From assembly GCF_025147485.1 (NCBI RefSeq), contig NZ_CP102263.1, forward strand, positions 1,997,501 to 2,061,500: a stretch of DNA of 64,000 nucleotides. The letters are read 5' to 3'. The translations under genes were made by a program, and so were the position numbers. Within the stretch, counting starts at the first letter, position 1; each line of letters begins with the position of its first letter. Shown piece after piece: positions 35,308 through 45,564 of the stretch. Under the pieces are notes generated by a model. That model was not told the origin of the DNA. It saw nothing but the letters and a program-made list of their open reading frames with translations, and did not search any database. Source of the stretch: Bacteroides uniformis. Lineage in GTDB: Bacteria > Bacteroidota > Bacteroidia > Bacteroidales > Bacteroidaceae.

Positions 35308-36489
35308 TTACTTCACCCAGCTTCCGTTCATCCAGCTGCATTCTTTCCTGATGTCCTCGAAAGAGCTGTAGCTCAGGTTGGCGTCCACCTTGTTGCTTGT
35401 CACGGCGATGAAGTCGGCATGGGTGTAGATGCCTTCTTTGCTGCTCAGCTCGGAGGTGAGGGTGATGTTGGTCAGCTTGGAGGTGCCGTTCTTCAGGGCG
35501 TTTTCGGTAAGGGCGGTTTCCACGGTCAGGGGTTGGCCTTTGCCGCAGACCTTGGCGTTGTCTATTTCCACTTCCGTGCCGGCACGCAGACGGATGCCTT
35601 GCTTGCTGCCGCCGTTGCCGACGAGGATGAGGTTCTTCAATACGGGGTGGGCAACGGGAGTGGCGGCGTTGTTGCTGCCGTTGTTGTCGCACTCCATCAG
35701 GCAGTCGCAGTCGTAGCCCAGTGTGGATTCGGCTTCTTGGTAAGCCACGAGGTTGGTGCCTTTGCCGTTCCAGCCTTCGGTCCAGTCGAAGGAGTCGTCG
35801 CTACAGCTTACGGCTACGAGGTTGCTCACGTTTACCGAGCCGCCGAAGAACTCAAAGCCATCGTCGGAACCTTTGTAGGCTTGGCAGTGGTCCACGATGG
35901 TACCGTTGCCTACGCCGTAGAAAGAGATACCGTTGGCTTCGTGCTCTTCATCGAAGGCAAAGCCGGTGTATTCCAGACGAATGTATTGCAGCGTGCCCGA
36001 GTTGTCGGCATCATCGTTGCCGCCGTAAACGGCACCGCCTATTTCAGAACTTCCCTTGCCACCTTCGGCATTGGTGTGGGCGCGTCCGCAGATGTGGATG
36101 CCTCCCCATGCGCCCGGCTCTTCTTTTTCGCTGGTCATTACGATGGGTTTGTCCGGCGTGCCTACGGCGTTGATTTTACCGCCCTGCTTCACGAGGATGT
36201 AGTCTGCGATGTCATCGTAGACGGCGATAATCTTCACGCCTTCCTCTATGTGGAGCGTGGCACCTTCTTCTACGATGTATTCGCCGCTCAGCTTGTAGGT
36301 GTTTCCGGCAGCCAGGGTCACGTCGGAGGTGATGGTACCTTTCAATATCGTACCGTTTTCGATTTCATTGCCGTTTCCGTTGCCGCCGTTACCGTCATTG
36401 TCGTTGTTGTCGTCGCTGCTGCAAGCGGTGAGGATAGACATTCCGGCTACAAAGGCCAGAGAGTAGAATTTCCATTTCATTGTTTTCAT
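35308..36489 (-). CDS. Surface lipoprotein, right-handed beta-helix type, partner of a TonB-dependent receptor
   Basis: 393 residues. The lipoprotein signal ends SILTAC (Cys about 23), followed by an acidic Asp/Asn/Gly stretch (SSDDNNDNDGNGGNGNGN) that resembles the surface-export signal of Bacteroides lipoproteins. The rest is a repetitive beta-rich protein with short turns (LVKQGGKINAVGTPDKPIVMTS, then ISFYGVGNGTIVDHCQAYKGSDDG), reminiscent of right-handed beta-helix/pectate-lyase-like folds. Several paired Cys (CDCLMEC) are present. The TonB-dependent receptor is 119 bases upstream in the same direction. Binding or processing of the receptor substrate is a guess. Confidence 0.75.
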   Translation of the reverse strand: MKTMKWKFYSLAFVAGMSILTACSSDDNNDNDGNGGNGNGNEIENGTILKGTITSDVTLAAGNTYKLSGEYIVEEGATLHIEEGVKIIAVYDDIADYILVKQGGKINAVGTPDKPIVMTSEKEEPGAWGGIHICGRAHTNAEGGKGSSEIGGAVYGGNDDADNSGTLQYIRLEYTGFAFDEEHEANGISFYGVGNGTIVDHCQAYKGSDDGFEFFGGSVNVSNLVAVSCSDDSFDWTEGWNGKGTNLVAYQEAESTLGYDCDCLMECDNNGSNNAATPVAHPVLKNLILVGNGGSKQGIRLRAGTEVEIDNAKVCGKGQPLTVETALTENALKNGTSKLTNITLTSELSSKEGIYTHADFIAVTSNKVDANLSYSSFEDIRKECSWMNGSWVK

Positions 36490-36608
36490 AATTCAATTGT
36501 TTTAGTTGTTATATCCAATTTATCTGTCTGTCATTCAGATTGATTCTCTTAAATCTGCTTGTTTGTCAAAGAGTGTTCTCCGTTCCCTTCAGGGGGAGGG
36601 CGGGGGCT

Positions 36609-39314
36609 TTATAGGTTGTAGCTTATTCCCACCTCAAAGTTCGTTCCCTTGTGGTAGCGTTCCACTTCCATTTCCTGCCCCGTGGTGGGCACATCTTGCT
36701 TGAAGATGACATCGCGGTTCAGCAGGTCGTTCACTTGCAGCTTCAGGTTGAAGTGCTTGTTCAGGCTATATCCGGCGCTGAAGTTCAACGTGTGCAGCGT
36801 CTGTTGCGTGACATCGCCCAGGCCCGACACGCCTACCGCATGGATGCGGCTGCCTTGCAGGTTGTAGAGCAGGGCGAGGTTGAGCTGCCTGTCTTCGCCG
36901 AAGCGGGGCGAGTAGGTGAGGTCGGCATTGGCAAGTATGGGCGATGCGCCTTGCAGCGAACGTTCCTTGTTGGTGTAGGCACCGCTTTGGGGCAGCTTCA
37001 CGTTGGTGTACATGTAGCTGATGTTGGTACCCAGGCGCAGGTCTTTGACGAGCCGTTTGCGCATCTCCAGCTCCACGCCGGCAGCCATGCCGTTGTCGGC
37101 ATTCTTGAAGCTGTGCAGCGTGGCGCCGCCCTGCAGGTCTTGGATGCGTTCGATAGGGCTGTCTAGGTATTTGAAGTAGCCGGTCACGGAGAGCATGTCG
37201 CCGTCCTTGCCGAAGCGTTCGTAACGTAGGTCGAAGTTGTAGTTGTAGCCGTTCTGCAACTCTTCGTTACCGCGGATTTGTGCCGAACCGTAGGACTCTT
37301 GATAGAGGAAGGGTGCCATCTCGATGAACGAGGGACGGGTGACGGTGCGCGAGGCAGAGAAGCGGATGCTGTTGGTGGGGTTCACCGCATATTTCAGGTT
37401 CAGGGCGGGGAAGAGGTCGTTCTTGTCTAAATTGCGCCGACGGGAGTACCAGTCGCCGCCGTCGCTGGCGTAGCGCACCCATTGCTTGCTCATTTCGTAG
37501 CGCAGGCCGAGGTTCACCAAGAGGGCTTCGGTGGGATAGAAGTCGGTCAGCAGGTAGGCGGAGTAGATTTCGTTTCCGGCGCGGTAGCTGTCTTTGGGCT
37601 GCATCACACGCTGTACCACGATTTGTCCGTCGGCAATGTTCTGCTGGTTGAGGAAGCCGTCGGTGTTGTAGATGTCGGTGATGACGGGGTTCAGTTTGTT
37701 CAGGTTGTAGTAGAAGCGGGTAGCGCTGTAGTCGCGGTTCTTGTCCTTGTAGTTGAAGCCGAGCTTGAGGTGGCTGGTGTCGTTCCACTTCCAGCGCATG
37801 GCGAGGTTGGCGTTCCACTCTTCTTCGTCCAGGCTGCCGAAGTAGCGCATGGTCTCTTGGCGGTTCAGCTTGAAGAGCCTGAGGCTGCCGTCGTTGTCTT
37901 TGACGTACATCACTTGCCGTCGGTCGGGCTCTTCGCTGCCGGTCTTGCTGTATGAGCCTCCCCAGGTCAGTTGCCACCTGTCGCCCTCGCCGAAGTTATG
38001 GATTCCGTTCAGTTGATGGTTTTGCAGGGTGTATATGTGCATGATGTTGTTGCTGCCGGTCAGCTCGTGTCCTTCGGCATCAGTACCTTCGCGGCGTTGG
38101 TAGGTGTCGATGGCATTGCGGGCGTAGAAGAAAGTGTAGCCTATGCGGTCGCTCCGGCGCAGGGTGTAGCCCAGGTAGCCGAGGGCGGCGAGCTTCAGTT
38201 CCTGCGCAAAGCTGTCGTAGGAGAAGTCGTCCTGCACGGTGCCGGTGGCCTCGAGTGTCTTGTAGAAGGCATCTTCCATGTTCTGGTAGCCGTTGCTGGC
38301 GCTGAAGGAGGCAAGCAGGCTGAGTGTCTGGTTGCCTATACCGAAGTTCTTGCCGAAACCGAGGTTTCCGCCCAGTTCGGGCAACGAACTCTTCTTGCTG
38401 GCGGCAAAGGAGGTATCGAAGATATTGTGGGTCTTCACGTATTTGTCAAACTCCATCAAGGGCATGTCGAGGGCGGCCGCGTCTACGCCGGGTGTCTTCA
38501 GGAGCGAGCCGCTGCGGTCCATCTGATAGCGGTCTTTGCCTAAGGTGTTGAACTTCCCGCCCGTGTTGAGGCTCAGTTGGAAGAAATCTTGCGGTATGTT
38601 TTCTTTGGTGCTGATGTTGATGTGCGCACCGCTGTAGTCGGCAAAGGCGGCTGCGTCATACACCTTGCTGACGGTGATGTTCTGTACGGTGGACGAGGGG
38701 AACAGGTCGAGCGGCACCAGCTTGTTGTCCGGGTTGGGCGAGGCGATGGGCAGTCCGTTCAGCGTGGTGGTGCTGTAGCGGTCGCCCAGTCCGCGGACGA
38801 TAAGTTGTCCGGCGCTGGCGATGGAGATGCCCGTTATTTTCTTTACTCCTTCTTCCACATTGCCGATGCCTTTGAGGGACATCTCTTTGGAACCGAGGTT
38901 CTCGATGGCGAGGGTCGCTTTTTGCCGTTCCATCTGCAAGGCGCGTTCGCCCTCAAGGTTCTTCTTGGCGGTGACCTGCACTTCGCCCAGGGTTTGCGTG
39001 TCCGGCTCCATGTCGAAGTTCAGCACGGTTTCGCCCTTTATCTCTACGGCATTTATCGTCATGTCTTTGTAGCCGATGTAACGGACGGTGAGGGTATAGG
39101 TTCCGTTTTTCAGCTCCAGTGTATAGTTACCATCCAAATCGGCGACGGCGCCTTGTGCTGTTCCGCTTACTTGCACGGTGGCTCCCGTCAGCGGCTCTTT
39201 GGTTTGTCGGTCGGTGATTGTCCCTTTGACGGTTCCCGCCGTGGCAGCCATGACGGAAAGTGTGAGGAATAAAATAAGGAAGAAAATCTTTCCCAAGTCT
39301 AATTTCATGCTCAT
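36609..39314 (-). CDS. TonB-dependent outer-membrane receptor
   Basis: About 901 residues from ATG 39314 (39308 is an alternative). The open frame extends to 39365, but a -7-like CATCTTTG on the minus strand lies within that extension, so the shorter start is preferred. Signal peptide (FFLILFLTLSVMAATAG), a carboxypeptidase-regulatory-like domain (about 25-105: VKGTITDRQTKEPLTGATVQVSG), a plug (about 110-240) with RGLGDRYSTTTLNG, and a 22-strand barrel ending VGISYNL. No SusD gene is adjacent; its partner appears to be the beta-helix lipoprotein. Substrate unknown. Confidence 0.9.
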   Translation of the reverse strand: MSMKLDLGKIFFLILFLTLSVMAATAGTVKGTITDRQTKEPLTGATVQVSGTAQGAVADLDGNYTLELKNGTYTLTVRYIGYKDMTINAVEIKGETVLNFDMEPDTQTLGEVQVTAKKNLEGERALQMERQKATLAIENLGSKEMSLKGIGNVEEGVKKITGISIASAGQLIVRGLGDRYSTTTLNGLPIASPNPDNKLVPLDLFPSSTVQNITVSKVYDAAAFADYSGAHINISTKENIPQDFFQLSLNTGGKFNTLGKDRYQMDRSGSLLKTPGVDAAALDMPLMEFDKYVKTHNIFDTSFAASKKSSLPELGGNLGFGKNFGIGNQTLSLLASFSASNGYQNMEDAFYKTLEATGTVQDDFSYDSFAQELKLAALGYLGYTLRRSDRIGYTFFYARNAIDTYQRREGTDAEGHELTGSNNIMHIYTLQNHQLNGIHNFGEGDRWQLTWGGSYSKTGSEEPDRRQVMYVKDNDGSLRLFKLNRQETMRYFGSLDEEEWNANLAMRWKWNDTSHLKLGFNYKDKNRDYSATRFYYNLNKLNPVITDIYNTDGFLNQQNIADGQIVVQRVMQPKDSYRAGNEIYSAYLLTDFYPTEALLVNLGLRYEMSKQWVRYASDGGDWYSRRRNLDKNDLFPALNLKYAVNPTNSIRFSASRTVTRPSFIEMAPFLYQESYGSAQIRGNEELQNGYNYNFDLRYERFGKDGDMLSVTGYFKYLDSPIERIQDLQGGATLHSFKNADNGMAAGVELEMRKRLVKDLRLGTNISYMYTNVKLPQSGAYTNKERSLQGASPILANADLTYSPRFGEDRQLNLALLYNLQGSRIHAVGVSGLGDVTQQTLHTLNFSAGYSLNKHFNLKLQVNDLLNRDVIFKQDVPTTGQEMEVERYHKGTNFEVGISYNL

Positions 39315-39492
39315 CTCTTTTCTTTGTACGTTTTTTAATCCGCTGCAAAGATGAGGCAATGACATTACACCGGTGATACATGGAGCATACGTTTCATTTT
39401 CAAATCTATTACGATTTGGTTACCGCACATTCTTCCGGATTGTTTGTTATCCTTATATATAGGCTGCTTGGGACGAAAAAGGTTTCTAATGG

Positions 39493-39522
39493 TTGCTTAT
39501 TAGAGTTTTATGGCTATTTTTG
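39493..39522 (+). promoter_or_regulatory. Predicted promoter of the histidine kinase gene
   Basis: TTG (39493-39495) lies 19 bases before TATTTTTG (39515-39522), a perfect -7 box. The -7 box falls just after an upstream ATG (39510), so this ATG would not be in the mRNA; the ATG at 39549 is preferred as the start. Confidence 0.55.
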
Positions 39523-39548
39523 TATCTCAAACCAATATTGATAAATAT

Positions 39549-42332
39549 ATGGCTGTTCATCGTGACGATAGTGAACGTTTCCGGCGCCTTTCCATTCTTG
39601 GCCGGATAGGTTGGTGGGAGGCTGATTTTTCTTCAAGGCAGTATCTCTGCTCCGAATATGTCTGTAAGTTGTTAGGCTTGGAAGGGGAATACCTGAGCTT
39701 TGAGGATTTCGGTAAAATGATACGCGAAGACTATCGGACGCGTATCAGCCGGGAGTTCCTTGCCATTCAGAATATGGAGGTCTATGAACAGACGTTTCCT
39801 ATCTATTCTACTGAAGGAGTGGTCTGGGTCTACTCGCGCGTGGGGTATAAGGAGCATTTGCCGGATGGTACATTGAAGGCTTTCGGAGTGTTGCAGCGCG
39901 TAGAGATGCCGAAGGAGGAGGCTGCGAAGCAGGCTTTGCAAAGAGTGAACGATTTACTTTATCGGCAGACCTCAATATCCCATTCCCTATTCCGCTTCCT
40001 GAAAGACGAGGATATAAGTGCGGGCATTTACGACATACTGAAAGATATTCTTGATTTCTTTCGCGGCGGACGTGTCTATATATTCCAATATGATGAGAAG
40101 TGCCGGTACCAGAGCTGCACATACGAGGTGGTGGCTCCGGGAGTGGCTCCTGAGAAAGAAATGCTTCAAGGAGTTCAGGCTGACAGCCTGCCGTGGTGGA
40201 CGTCACAGATTATGGCACAAAAGCCCGTTCTGCTGGAAACGCTGGGGCAACTGCCGGAGCACGCTTACGCCGAATATGAAATTCTGGCGAGACAGAATAT
40301 AAAGTCCTTGATGGTAACTCCGCTGGTTGCCAATGACCAGGTGTGGGGATATATGGGCATTGATTTGGTGGACCGTACCCGAATGTGGACCAACGAGGAT
40401 TACCAATGGTTTAGTTCGTTGGCAAATGTCATCAGCATTTGCATAGAGTTGCGCAAAACGAAGGATGAGGCTGTGCGCGAACGTACTTTCCTCAGCAACT
40501 TGTTCCGCTATATGCCTTTGGGGTATGTGCGGATGTCCATTGTCTGTGATGAAAAGGACAATCCCTACGGGTATTATGTGACAGATGCGAATTCTATCTT
40601 TGCCGATTTTCTAGGAAAACCCGCGTCGACGTTTATCGGCAAGACTGCCTCGTCTTTTTCAAGGGAGGCGGCCCCCAGACTGGAATATCTGCTTGATATA
40701 GTGAACACCGGGACACATAAGGAAATGGACATGTGTTTTGAGCTCACCAACAAGCACTGCCACGTGGTGATATACTCTCCGGAAAAGAATGAAGTGGTGG
40801 CGTTATTCCTCGATACGACAGACTCGGTACAGACTCATCTGGCTTTGGACCATAGCGAAAAACTGTTCAAGAATATCTTTGCCAATATACCGGCCGGAGT
40901 GGAAATCTATGACAAAGACGGATTCCTGGTAGACATCAACAATAAGGATATGGAGATATTCGGGGTCCGTGACAAACAGGATGTCATTGGAGTGAACTTA
41001 TTCGAGAACCCGAATGTGTCCGCCCAATTGGCAGAACGTATACAGACCGAGGATATGGTCGACTTCCGCCTGAATTATGCTTTCGACCGGACTGAAGGGT
41101 ATTACTCCACTTCCAAACAGCCGAAGGATGTGATACATCTTTATACGAAAGTGAGCAAGGTGTATGACAGTAAAGGTAACTTTACCGGCTATGCCATGAT
41201 TAACATCGACAATACGGAACGGATTGATGCCATGAGCCGTATCTGTGATTTCGAGAATTTCTTCCTGCTTATATCGGATTATGCGAAGGTAGGTTATGCC
41301 AAGCTGAACCTGCTCGACCGGAAAGGCTATGCCATCAAGCAATGGTATAAGAATATGGGAGAGGACGAGAATACCCAATTGGCGGATGTCGTGGGAATAT
41401 ACAGCAAGATGTACCCCAGTGACCGCAGGAGGATGCTTGATTTCTTCAGTAAGGCCCGTGTGGGCGAAGCCAAACATTTCCAGGGAGAGATGCGCATTGA
41501 GCGTCCGGGCGAAAAGGGAAAATGGAACTGGGTACGTACCAATGTGGTTGTCAATCTGTTTGAACCGGAGAACGGACAAATAGAGCTGATAGGCGTCAAC
41601 TATGACATTACGGAATTGAAGGAGACGGAGGCTATGCTGATTGAAGCCAAGGAGAAGGCAGAAACCGCCGACCGTCTGAAGAGTGCCTTCCTTGCCAATA
41701 TGAGCCATGAGATACGTACGCCCCTGAATGCGATTGTCGGTTTCTCCAGTCTGATGGGAGAGACCGGGGACATGGAGGAAAAAAGGCAGTATATGGCGAT
41801 TATCGAAGAAAACAATGACCTGCTGTTGCAGCTGATTTCCGACATACTGGATTTGTCCAAGATAGAGGCCGGGACATTTGACTTTGTGGAAAAAGAGCTG
41901 GACGTGAACATGCTGTGTGAGGACATCGTGCGCTTCATGAAGATGAAGGCTAAACCGGGTGTGGAAGTTCTCTTCGACCGTCATCTGCCGGAATGCCGGA
42001 TTGTCAGTGACCGTAACCGTTTGAATCAGGTCATAGCCAACTTTGTCAACAATGCCATCAAGTTCACCACTGCGGGAAGTATACGTGTAGGATATAATAA
42101 GGTGGATGAAACTCATTTGCGTTTTTATGTGGCCGATACGGGCCTTGGCATTGAGCCGGAAATGCAGGCTCAGATATTCGACCGTTTTATAAAGCTGAAT
42201 ACGTTTGTGCATGGCACCGGCCTGGGGCTTTCTATCAGCAAGAGCATTATAGAGCAGTTGGGTGGCACAATCGGTGTGGACAGTGAACCGGGGAAAGGCT
42301 CATGCTTTTGGTTTGTGCTGCCGATTGTATAG
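39549..42332 (+). CDS. PAS/GAF-domain sensor histidine kinase (cytoplasmic, no receiver)
   Basis: 927 residues from ATG 39549 (940 from ATG 39510, see the promoter). Domains in order: a PAS domain (about 10-110, [19 protein letters not shown]), a GAF domain (about 130-300), two or three further PAS domains ([50 protein letters not shown]), then HisKA with the phospho-His in SHEIRTPL (about residue 720) and HATPase_c with [19 protein letters not shown] and [12 protein letters not shown]. No membrane segment or receiver domain is present. Its partner regulator is not adjacent. Signal unknown, possibly redox or small molecules. Confidence 0.9.
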   Translation: MAVHRDDSERFRRLSILGRIGWWEADFSSRQYLCSEYVCKLLGLEGEYLSFEDFGKMIREDYRTRISREFLAIQNMEVYEQTFPIYSTEGVVWVYSRVGYKEHLPDGTLKAFGVLQRVEMPKEEAAKQALQRVNDLLYRQTSISHSLFRFLKDEDISAGIYDILKDILDFFRGGRVYIFQYDEKCRYQSCTYEVVAPGVAPEKEMLQGVQADSLPWWTSQIMAQKPVLLETLGQLPEHAYAEYEILARQNIKSLMVTPLVANDQVWGYMGIDLVDRTRMWTNEDYQWFSSLANVISICIELRKTKDEAVRERTFLSNLFRYMPLGYVRMSIVCDEKDNPYGYYVTDANSIFADFLGKPASTFIGKTASSFSREAAPRLEYLLDIVNTGTHKEMDMCFELTNKHCHVVIYSPEKNEVVALFLDTTDSVQTHLALDHSEKLFKNIFANIPAGVEIYDKDGFLVDINNKDMEIFGVRDKQDVIGVNLFENPNVSAQLAERIQTEDMVDFRLNYAFDRTEGYYSTSKQPKDVIHLYTKVSKVYDSKGNFTGYAMINIDNTERIDAMSRICDFENFFLLISDYAKVGYAKLNLLDRKGYAIKQWYKNMGEDENTQLADVVGIYSKMYPSDRRRMLDFFSKARVGEAKHFQGEMRIERPGEKGKWNWVRTNVVVNLFEPENGQIELIGVNYDITELKETEAMLIEAKEKAETADRLKSAFLANMSHEIRTPLNAIVGFSSLMGETGDMEEKRQYMAIIEENNDLLLQLISDILDLSKIEAGTFDFVEKELDVNMLCEDIVRFMKMKAKPGVEVLFDRHLPECRIVSDRNRLNQVIANFVNNAIKFTTAGSIRVGYNKVDETHLRFYVADTGLGIEPEMQAQIFDRFIKLNTFVHGTGLGLSISKSIIEQLGGTIGVDSEPGKGSCFWFVLPIV

Positions 42333-42354
42333 TATGGAAATGTGCTAAAATACA

Positions 42355-42453
42355 CACTCACCACAAATTATGCAGATTAACACAAGTCAAAGCTCTTGAT
42401 TATCAGAACTTCTAAAGATAATTTGTGCCAATCTGTGTAATTTGTGGTAAGTG
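42355..42453. repeat. Long imperfect inverted repeat between the kinase and nuoN
   Basis: Arms 42355-42385 and 42423-42453 pair with 5 mismatches in 31. The words CACAAATT, AGATTAACACAA and AATCTGTGTAATTTGTGG are the kind of dispersed CACAGATTAA repeat seen in Bacteroides. It lies in the convergent spacer 42333-42467 and may serve as a two-way terminator. Confidence 0.8.
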
Positions 42454-42467
42454 ATGATACCCTCCGG

Positions 42468-43907
42468 TTATAATCCGAATGAGAACTTATCGATGGATTG
42501 ATATACCACACTTGCAATACTCAGTACCACAATACCCAGCGTGCAAATGGCCAGGCTGGCACGTGTATAGTTGTCACTGCGGAATGCTGCAATCGGCTCG
42601 TCGCTCTTGTTGATGTACATTGCCTTTACAATCTTCAGATAGTAATAAAGCGAGATGATTGTATTGATAAGGGCAATGAATACCAGCAGATGGAAGCCGC
42701 CTTCGAAAGCTGCCGCAAAGATGAAGAACTTCGAGAAGAAGCCCGCAAACGGCGGGATGCCTGCCAGAGAGAACAAGGCTAAGGTCATCAGGAAAGCGAG
42801 CTTTGGATTGGTATTGTACAGCCCGTTGTAGTCGTCGAGCGTGAATTTATGGGCACGCAGGGCTACAATCGTGATGACTGTAAATACGCTGAGGTTGGCA
42901 AACATGTAAATCAATACATAAAAGACCAATGAAGTCATACCTTGTGAAGTGCCGCTGATAATACCCAGCATGATATAACCTGCCTGCGAGATACTGGAAA
43001 AAGCCATCAATCGTTTCAAGTTCTGCTGACGCAAGGCGAAGAGATTGGCAAGCGTGATAGAGGCGATGATGATCCAGTAGAGCACTTCTTGCCATTGAGC
43101 TACCATCGGGGCGAATACCTTGATGAGGATAGTCATCAGCACGAAAGCGGCAGAGCCTTTGGAGATAACGCTTAAATAAGCGGTTACCGTACTTGGAGCG
43201 CCTTCGTAAACGTCTGCTGTCCAAAGATGGAAAGGCACCAGTGATATTTTGAATCCCATGCCGGAGAAGAAGAATACGAATGCCATAATCTGCAACGGGT
43301 CGCCGGTGAGGCGTGCCGGTATGTCGGCAAAGTAGAGAGTGCCTACCGTACCGTAAATTAAAGATAATCCGTATAGCAGCAATCCGCTGGAGAACAATGC
43401 CGTGAGAATATATTTGGCACCTGCCTCGGCAGAGTGGTGGCGGTATTTGTCGAAGGCAACCAGGGCTGCCATCGGGATGCTTGCCGTCTCCAGTCCGATG
43501 AAGAACATCAGGAAGTGTCCGGCAGAAATCATGAAGTACATACCCAGCAGGGTGGAAAGTGTCAGAATGTAGAACTCACCTTGTTTGATGGCAGTGTCTG
43601 GACGGCGCATCCATTCGTGCGCCATCAGGAATACAATCAGTGTACCTATACTGAGGATGGATTTCACGATGCTCTGTATCGGCTGATTGTGATACATGCC
43701 GCCGAAAGCATCTGCCACAGGACCGGGAACGATGGTGATAAGTGTGTGTATGGTCAGCAGAGCAACGGGCAGCATTGTGTTCAGCACCGGTTTGCCGTCA
43801 TTCTTGTGTGCATCCGGACTCATGAAGAGGTCGGCGACAAAAAGGATGACGATGACCAATATCAGCGAAAGCTCTTCTTTGAGCAGGAGGAATTGGGAAT
43901 AATCCAT
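42468..43907 (-). CDS. nuoN: NADH-quinone oxidoreductase subunit N
   Basis: 479 residues, about 14 membrane helices, antiporter-like proton-pumping subunit. Family motifs include [36 protein letters not shown] (with the key Glu), [28 protein letters not shown] and [17 protein letters not shown]. It is the last gene of the leftward nuo operon. Upstream nuoM is separated by a 121-base repeat spacer. Confidence 0.95.
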   Translation of the reverse strand: MDYSQFLLLKEELSLILVIVILFVADLFMSPDAHKNDGKPVLNTMLPVALLTIHTLITIVPGPVADAFGGMYHNQPIQSIVKSILSIGTLIVFLMAHEWMRRPDTAIKQGEFYILTLSTLLGMYFMISAGHFLMFFIGLETASIPMAALVAFDKYRHHSAEAGAKYILTALFSSGLLLYGLSLIYGTVGTLYFADIPARLTGDPLQIMAFVFFFSGMGFKISLVPFHLWTADVYEGAPSTVTAYLSVISKGSAAFVLMTILIKVFAPMVAQWQEVLYWIIIASITLANLFALRQQNLKRLMAFSSISQAGYIMLGIISGTSQGMTSLVFYVLIYMFANLSVFTVITIVALRAHKFTLDDYNGLYNTNPKLAFLMTLALFSLAGIPPFAGFFSKFFIFAAAFEGGFHLLVFIALINTIISLYYYLKIVKAMYINKSDEPIAAFRSDNYTRASLAICTLGIVVLSIASVVYQSIDKFSFGL

Positions 43908-43911
43908 ATCT

Positions 43912-44040
43912 ATTTACGATTTTACGATTTACGATTTACGATTGAAATTACTCTTGGGATTTACGATTTTATGATTTACGATTGAGGTTACTCTTGGGAT
44001 TTACAAGTCATTTATCAATCGTAAATCGTCAAATCGTAAA
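43912..44040. repeat. Heptamer and 40-bp repeat array between nuoM and nuoN
   Basis: TTTACGA repeats with period 7 (for example 43914-43943), then a 40-base unit occurs twice (about 43933-43972 and 43973-44012: GATTTACGATTG, two variable bases, TTACTCTTGGGATTTAC). The right end (44015-44040) carries inverted AATCGTAAA words. The end of nuoM (LFTI-stop, TGA at 44029-44031) is encoded inside the array. Confidence 0.85.
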
Positions 44041-45513
44041 TAAATCAGTTATTGGCAGCACGCTGTCTCCAATCATGCCGCTAATCCACCATGGTGCCAT
44101 ACCGAGGGCGGCAACGCATGCGATGAGGATAATGACCGCTGTGCGTTCGTCCCAAGTGGCGTCGCTCAAGGTGAGGTGATGCTTGTTGGTGCAGGTGCCG
44201 TAGAGAATCTTTCCTACCAGTCGCAGGATATAGACTGCCGTAATCACGATGGAGCTGCATGCAATGACCGTCCACACGCGGTGGAACGTATCGGGATGCT
44301 GGAACGAACCGGTGAAGATGGTCATTTCGGCAATGAAACCGCTGAGTCCGGGCAGTCCCAGATTGGCAAGACCGGCGATTACATAGCAGACAGCCAGAAA
44401 AGGCATAATCTTCATCAGACCGGAGAGTTCGCGGACGTCACGCGTATGGGTACGTCCGTATATCATACCGATAAGGGCGAAGAACAAGGCTGTCATCAGT
44501 CCGTGAGAGAGCATCTGCAGAACAGCACCCGTGCAAGCTGTCTGGTTCATCATCAGGATGGCGAACAACACCAGGCCGCAATGGCTGACGGAAGAGTAGG
44601 CATTGATATACTTCAAGTCGGTTTGTACACAAGCGGAGAATGCACCGTATACCACGGAGATTCCGGTAAGAATCAGGAATATCCATCCCAGTTCTTGTGC
44701 AGCTTCGGGCATCAGGTACATGGCTATGCGGAAACATCCGTAACCTCCCAGTTTCATCAATACACCGGCATGGAGCATGGATACGGCAGTCGGTGCGGAG
44801 GCGTGACCGTCGGGGCTCCATGTGTGGAACGGGAACAGAGCGCCCAGCACACCGAAACCGAGGAAGGTGAGCGGGAACCAGATACGTTGCTGTTCGATGG
44901 GAATATTGTGCATCTGTGCTATTTCCAATAGGTTCATAGAGGTGGCTCCGGCACCGTAGTAGATACCCAGGATACCGATAAGCAGGAAGGCGGAGCCGCC
45001 CATCAGCATCAGTGTCAGCTTCATGGCGGAGTACTCCTTGCGTCCCGACCCCCATACACCGATAAGCAGATACATGGGAATGAGGGCAACCTCGTAGAAC
45101 ATGAACATGGTGAACAGGTCTATCGAGATGAAGAACCCGAACACACCGATGGAGAGGAAGGTGAACCAAAGGAAATATTCTTTAGTCAGCGGTTGCAGCC
45201 TCCAGGAGGCGAATGTTCCGGTAAAGACAATGATGGCCGAAAGCAGCAGCATGGCTACCGAAATACCGTCTACTCCTACCGAATAGTGGATGTTGAGTGC
45301 AGGATACCAGACCATGTCGGCACGGAACAGCATTTCATCCGTGGCACCAGCGTGGCGTGCATTGAGGTACATCACGGTCAATGCTGCAGAAAGAACCAGC
45401 AGAGCCGATGCACCGGTCACCATCACCGCGCGTATTTGTGCGATGTTGCGGCTGAGCCAAAGACCCAGCAACATCAGCAAGGGGATGAGTACGAATAATG
45501 ATAAAAAGTTCAT
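44029..45513 (-). CDS. nuoM: NADH-quinone oxidoreductase subunit M
   Basis: 494 residues, about 14 membrane helices. Family motifs are MFYEVALIPMYLLIGVWGSGRKEYSAMK and FPFHTWSPDGHASAPTAVSMLHAGVLMKLGGYG, with proton-path Lys and Glu residues. Antiporter-like pump subunit of complex I. The last codons, SVLPITDLFTI-stop, read through a TTTACGATTTG repeat, so the natural C-terminus was shaped by the array. Confidence 0.95.
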   Translation of the reverse strand: MNFLSLFVLIPLLMLLGLWLSRNIAQIRAVMVTGASALLVLSAALTVMYLNARHAGATDEMLFRADMVWYPALNIHYSVGVDGISVAMLLLSAIIVFTGTFASWRLQPLTKEYFLWFTFLSIGVFGFFISIDLFTMFMFYEVALIPMYLLIGVWGSGRKEYSAMKLTLMLMGGSAFLLIGILGIYYGAGATSMNLLEIAQMHNIPIEQQRIWFPLTFLGFGVLGALFPFHTWSPDGHASAPTAVSMLHAGVLMKLGGYGCFRIAMYLMPEAAQELGWIFLILTGISVVYGAFSACVQTDLKYINAYSSVSHCGLVLFAILMMNQTACTGAVLQMLSHGLMTALFFALIGMIYGRTHTRDVRELSGLMKIMPFLAVCYVIAGLANLGLPGLSGFIAEMTIFTGSFQHPDTFHRVWTVIACSSIVITAVYILRLVGKILYGTCTNKHHLTLSDATWDERTAVIILIACVAALGMAPWWISGMIGDSVLPITDLFTI

Positions 45514-45518
45514 CTTTA

Positions 45519-45551
45519 TATTTACGATTTAACGATTTACGATTTACGATT
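45519..45551. repeat. Heptamer array between nuoL and nuoM
   Basis: TTTACGATTTAACGA and TTTACGA words, three to four units, with the inverse sense TCGTAAA. Each carries TAA in the transcript. The spacer (45514-45564) is entirely repeat plus a short tail. Confidence 0.75.
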
Positions 45552-45564
45552 GAAAAATCTCGGG

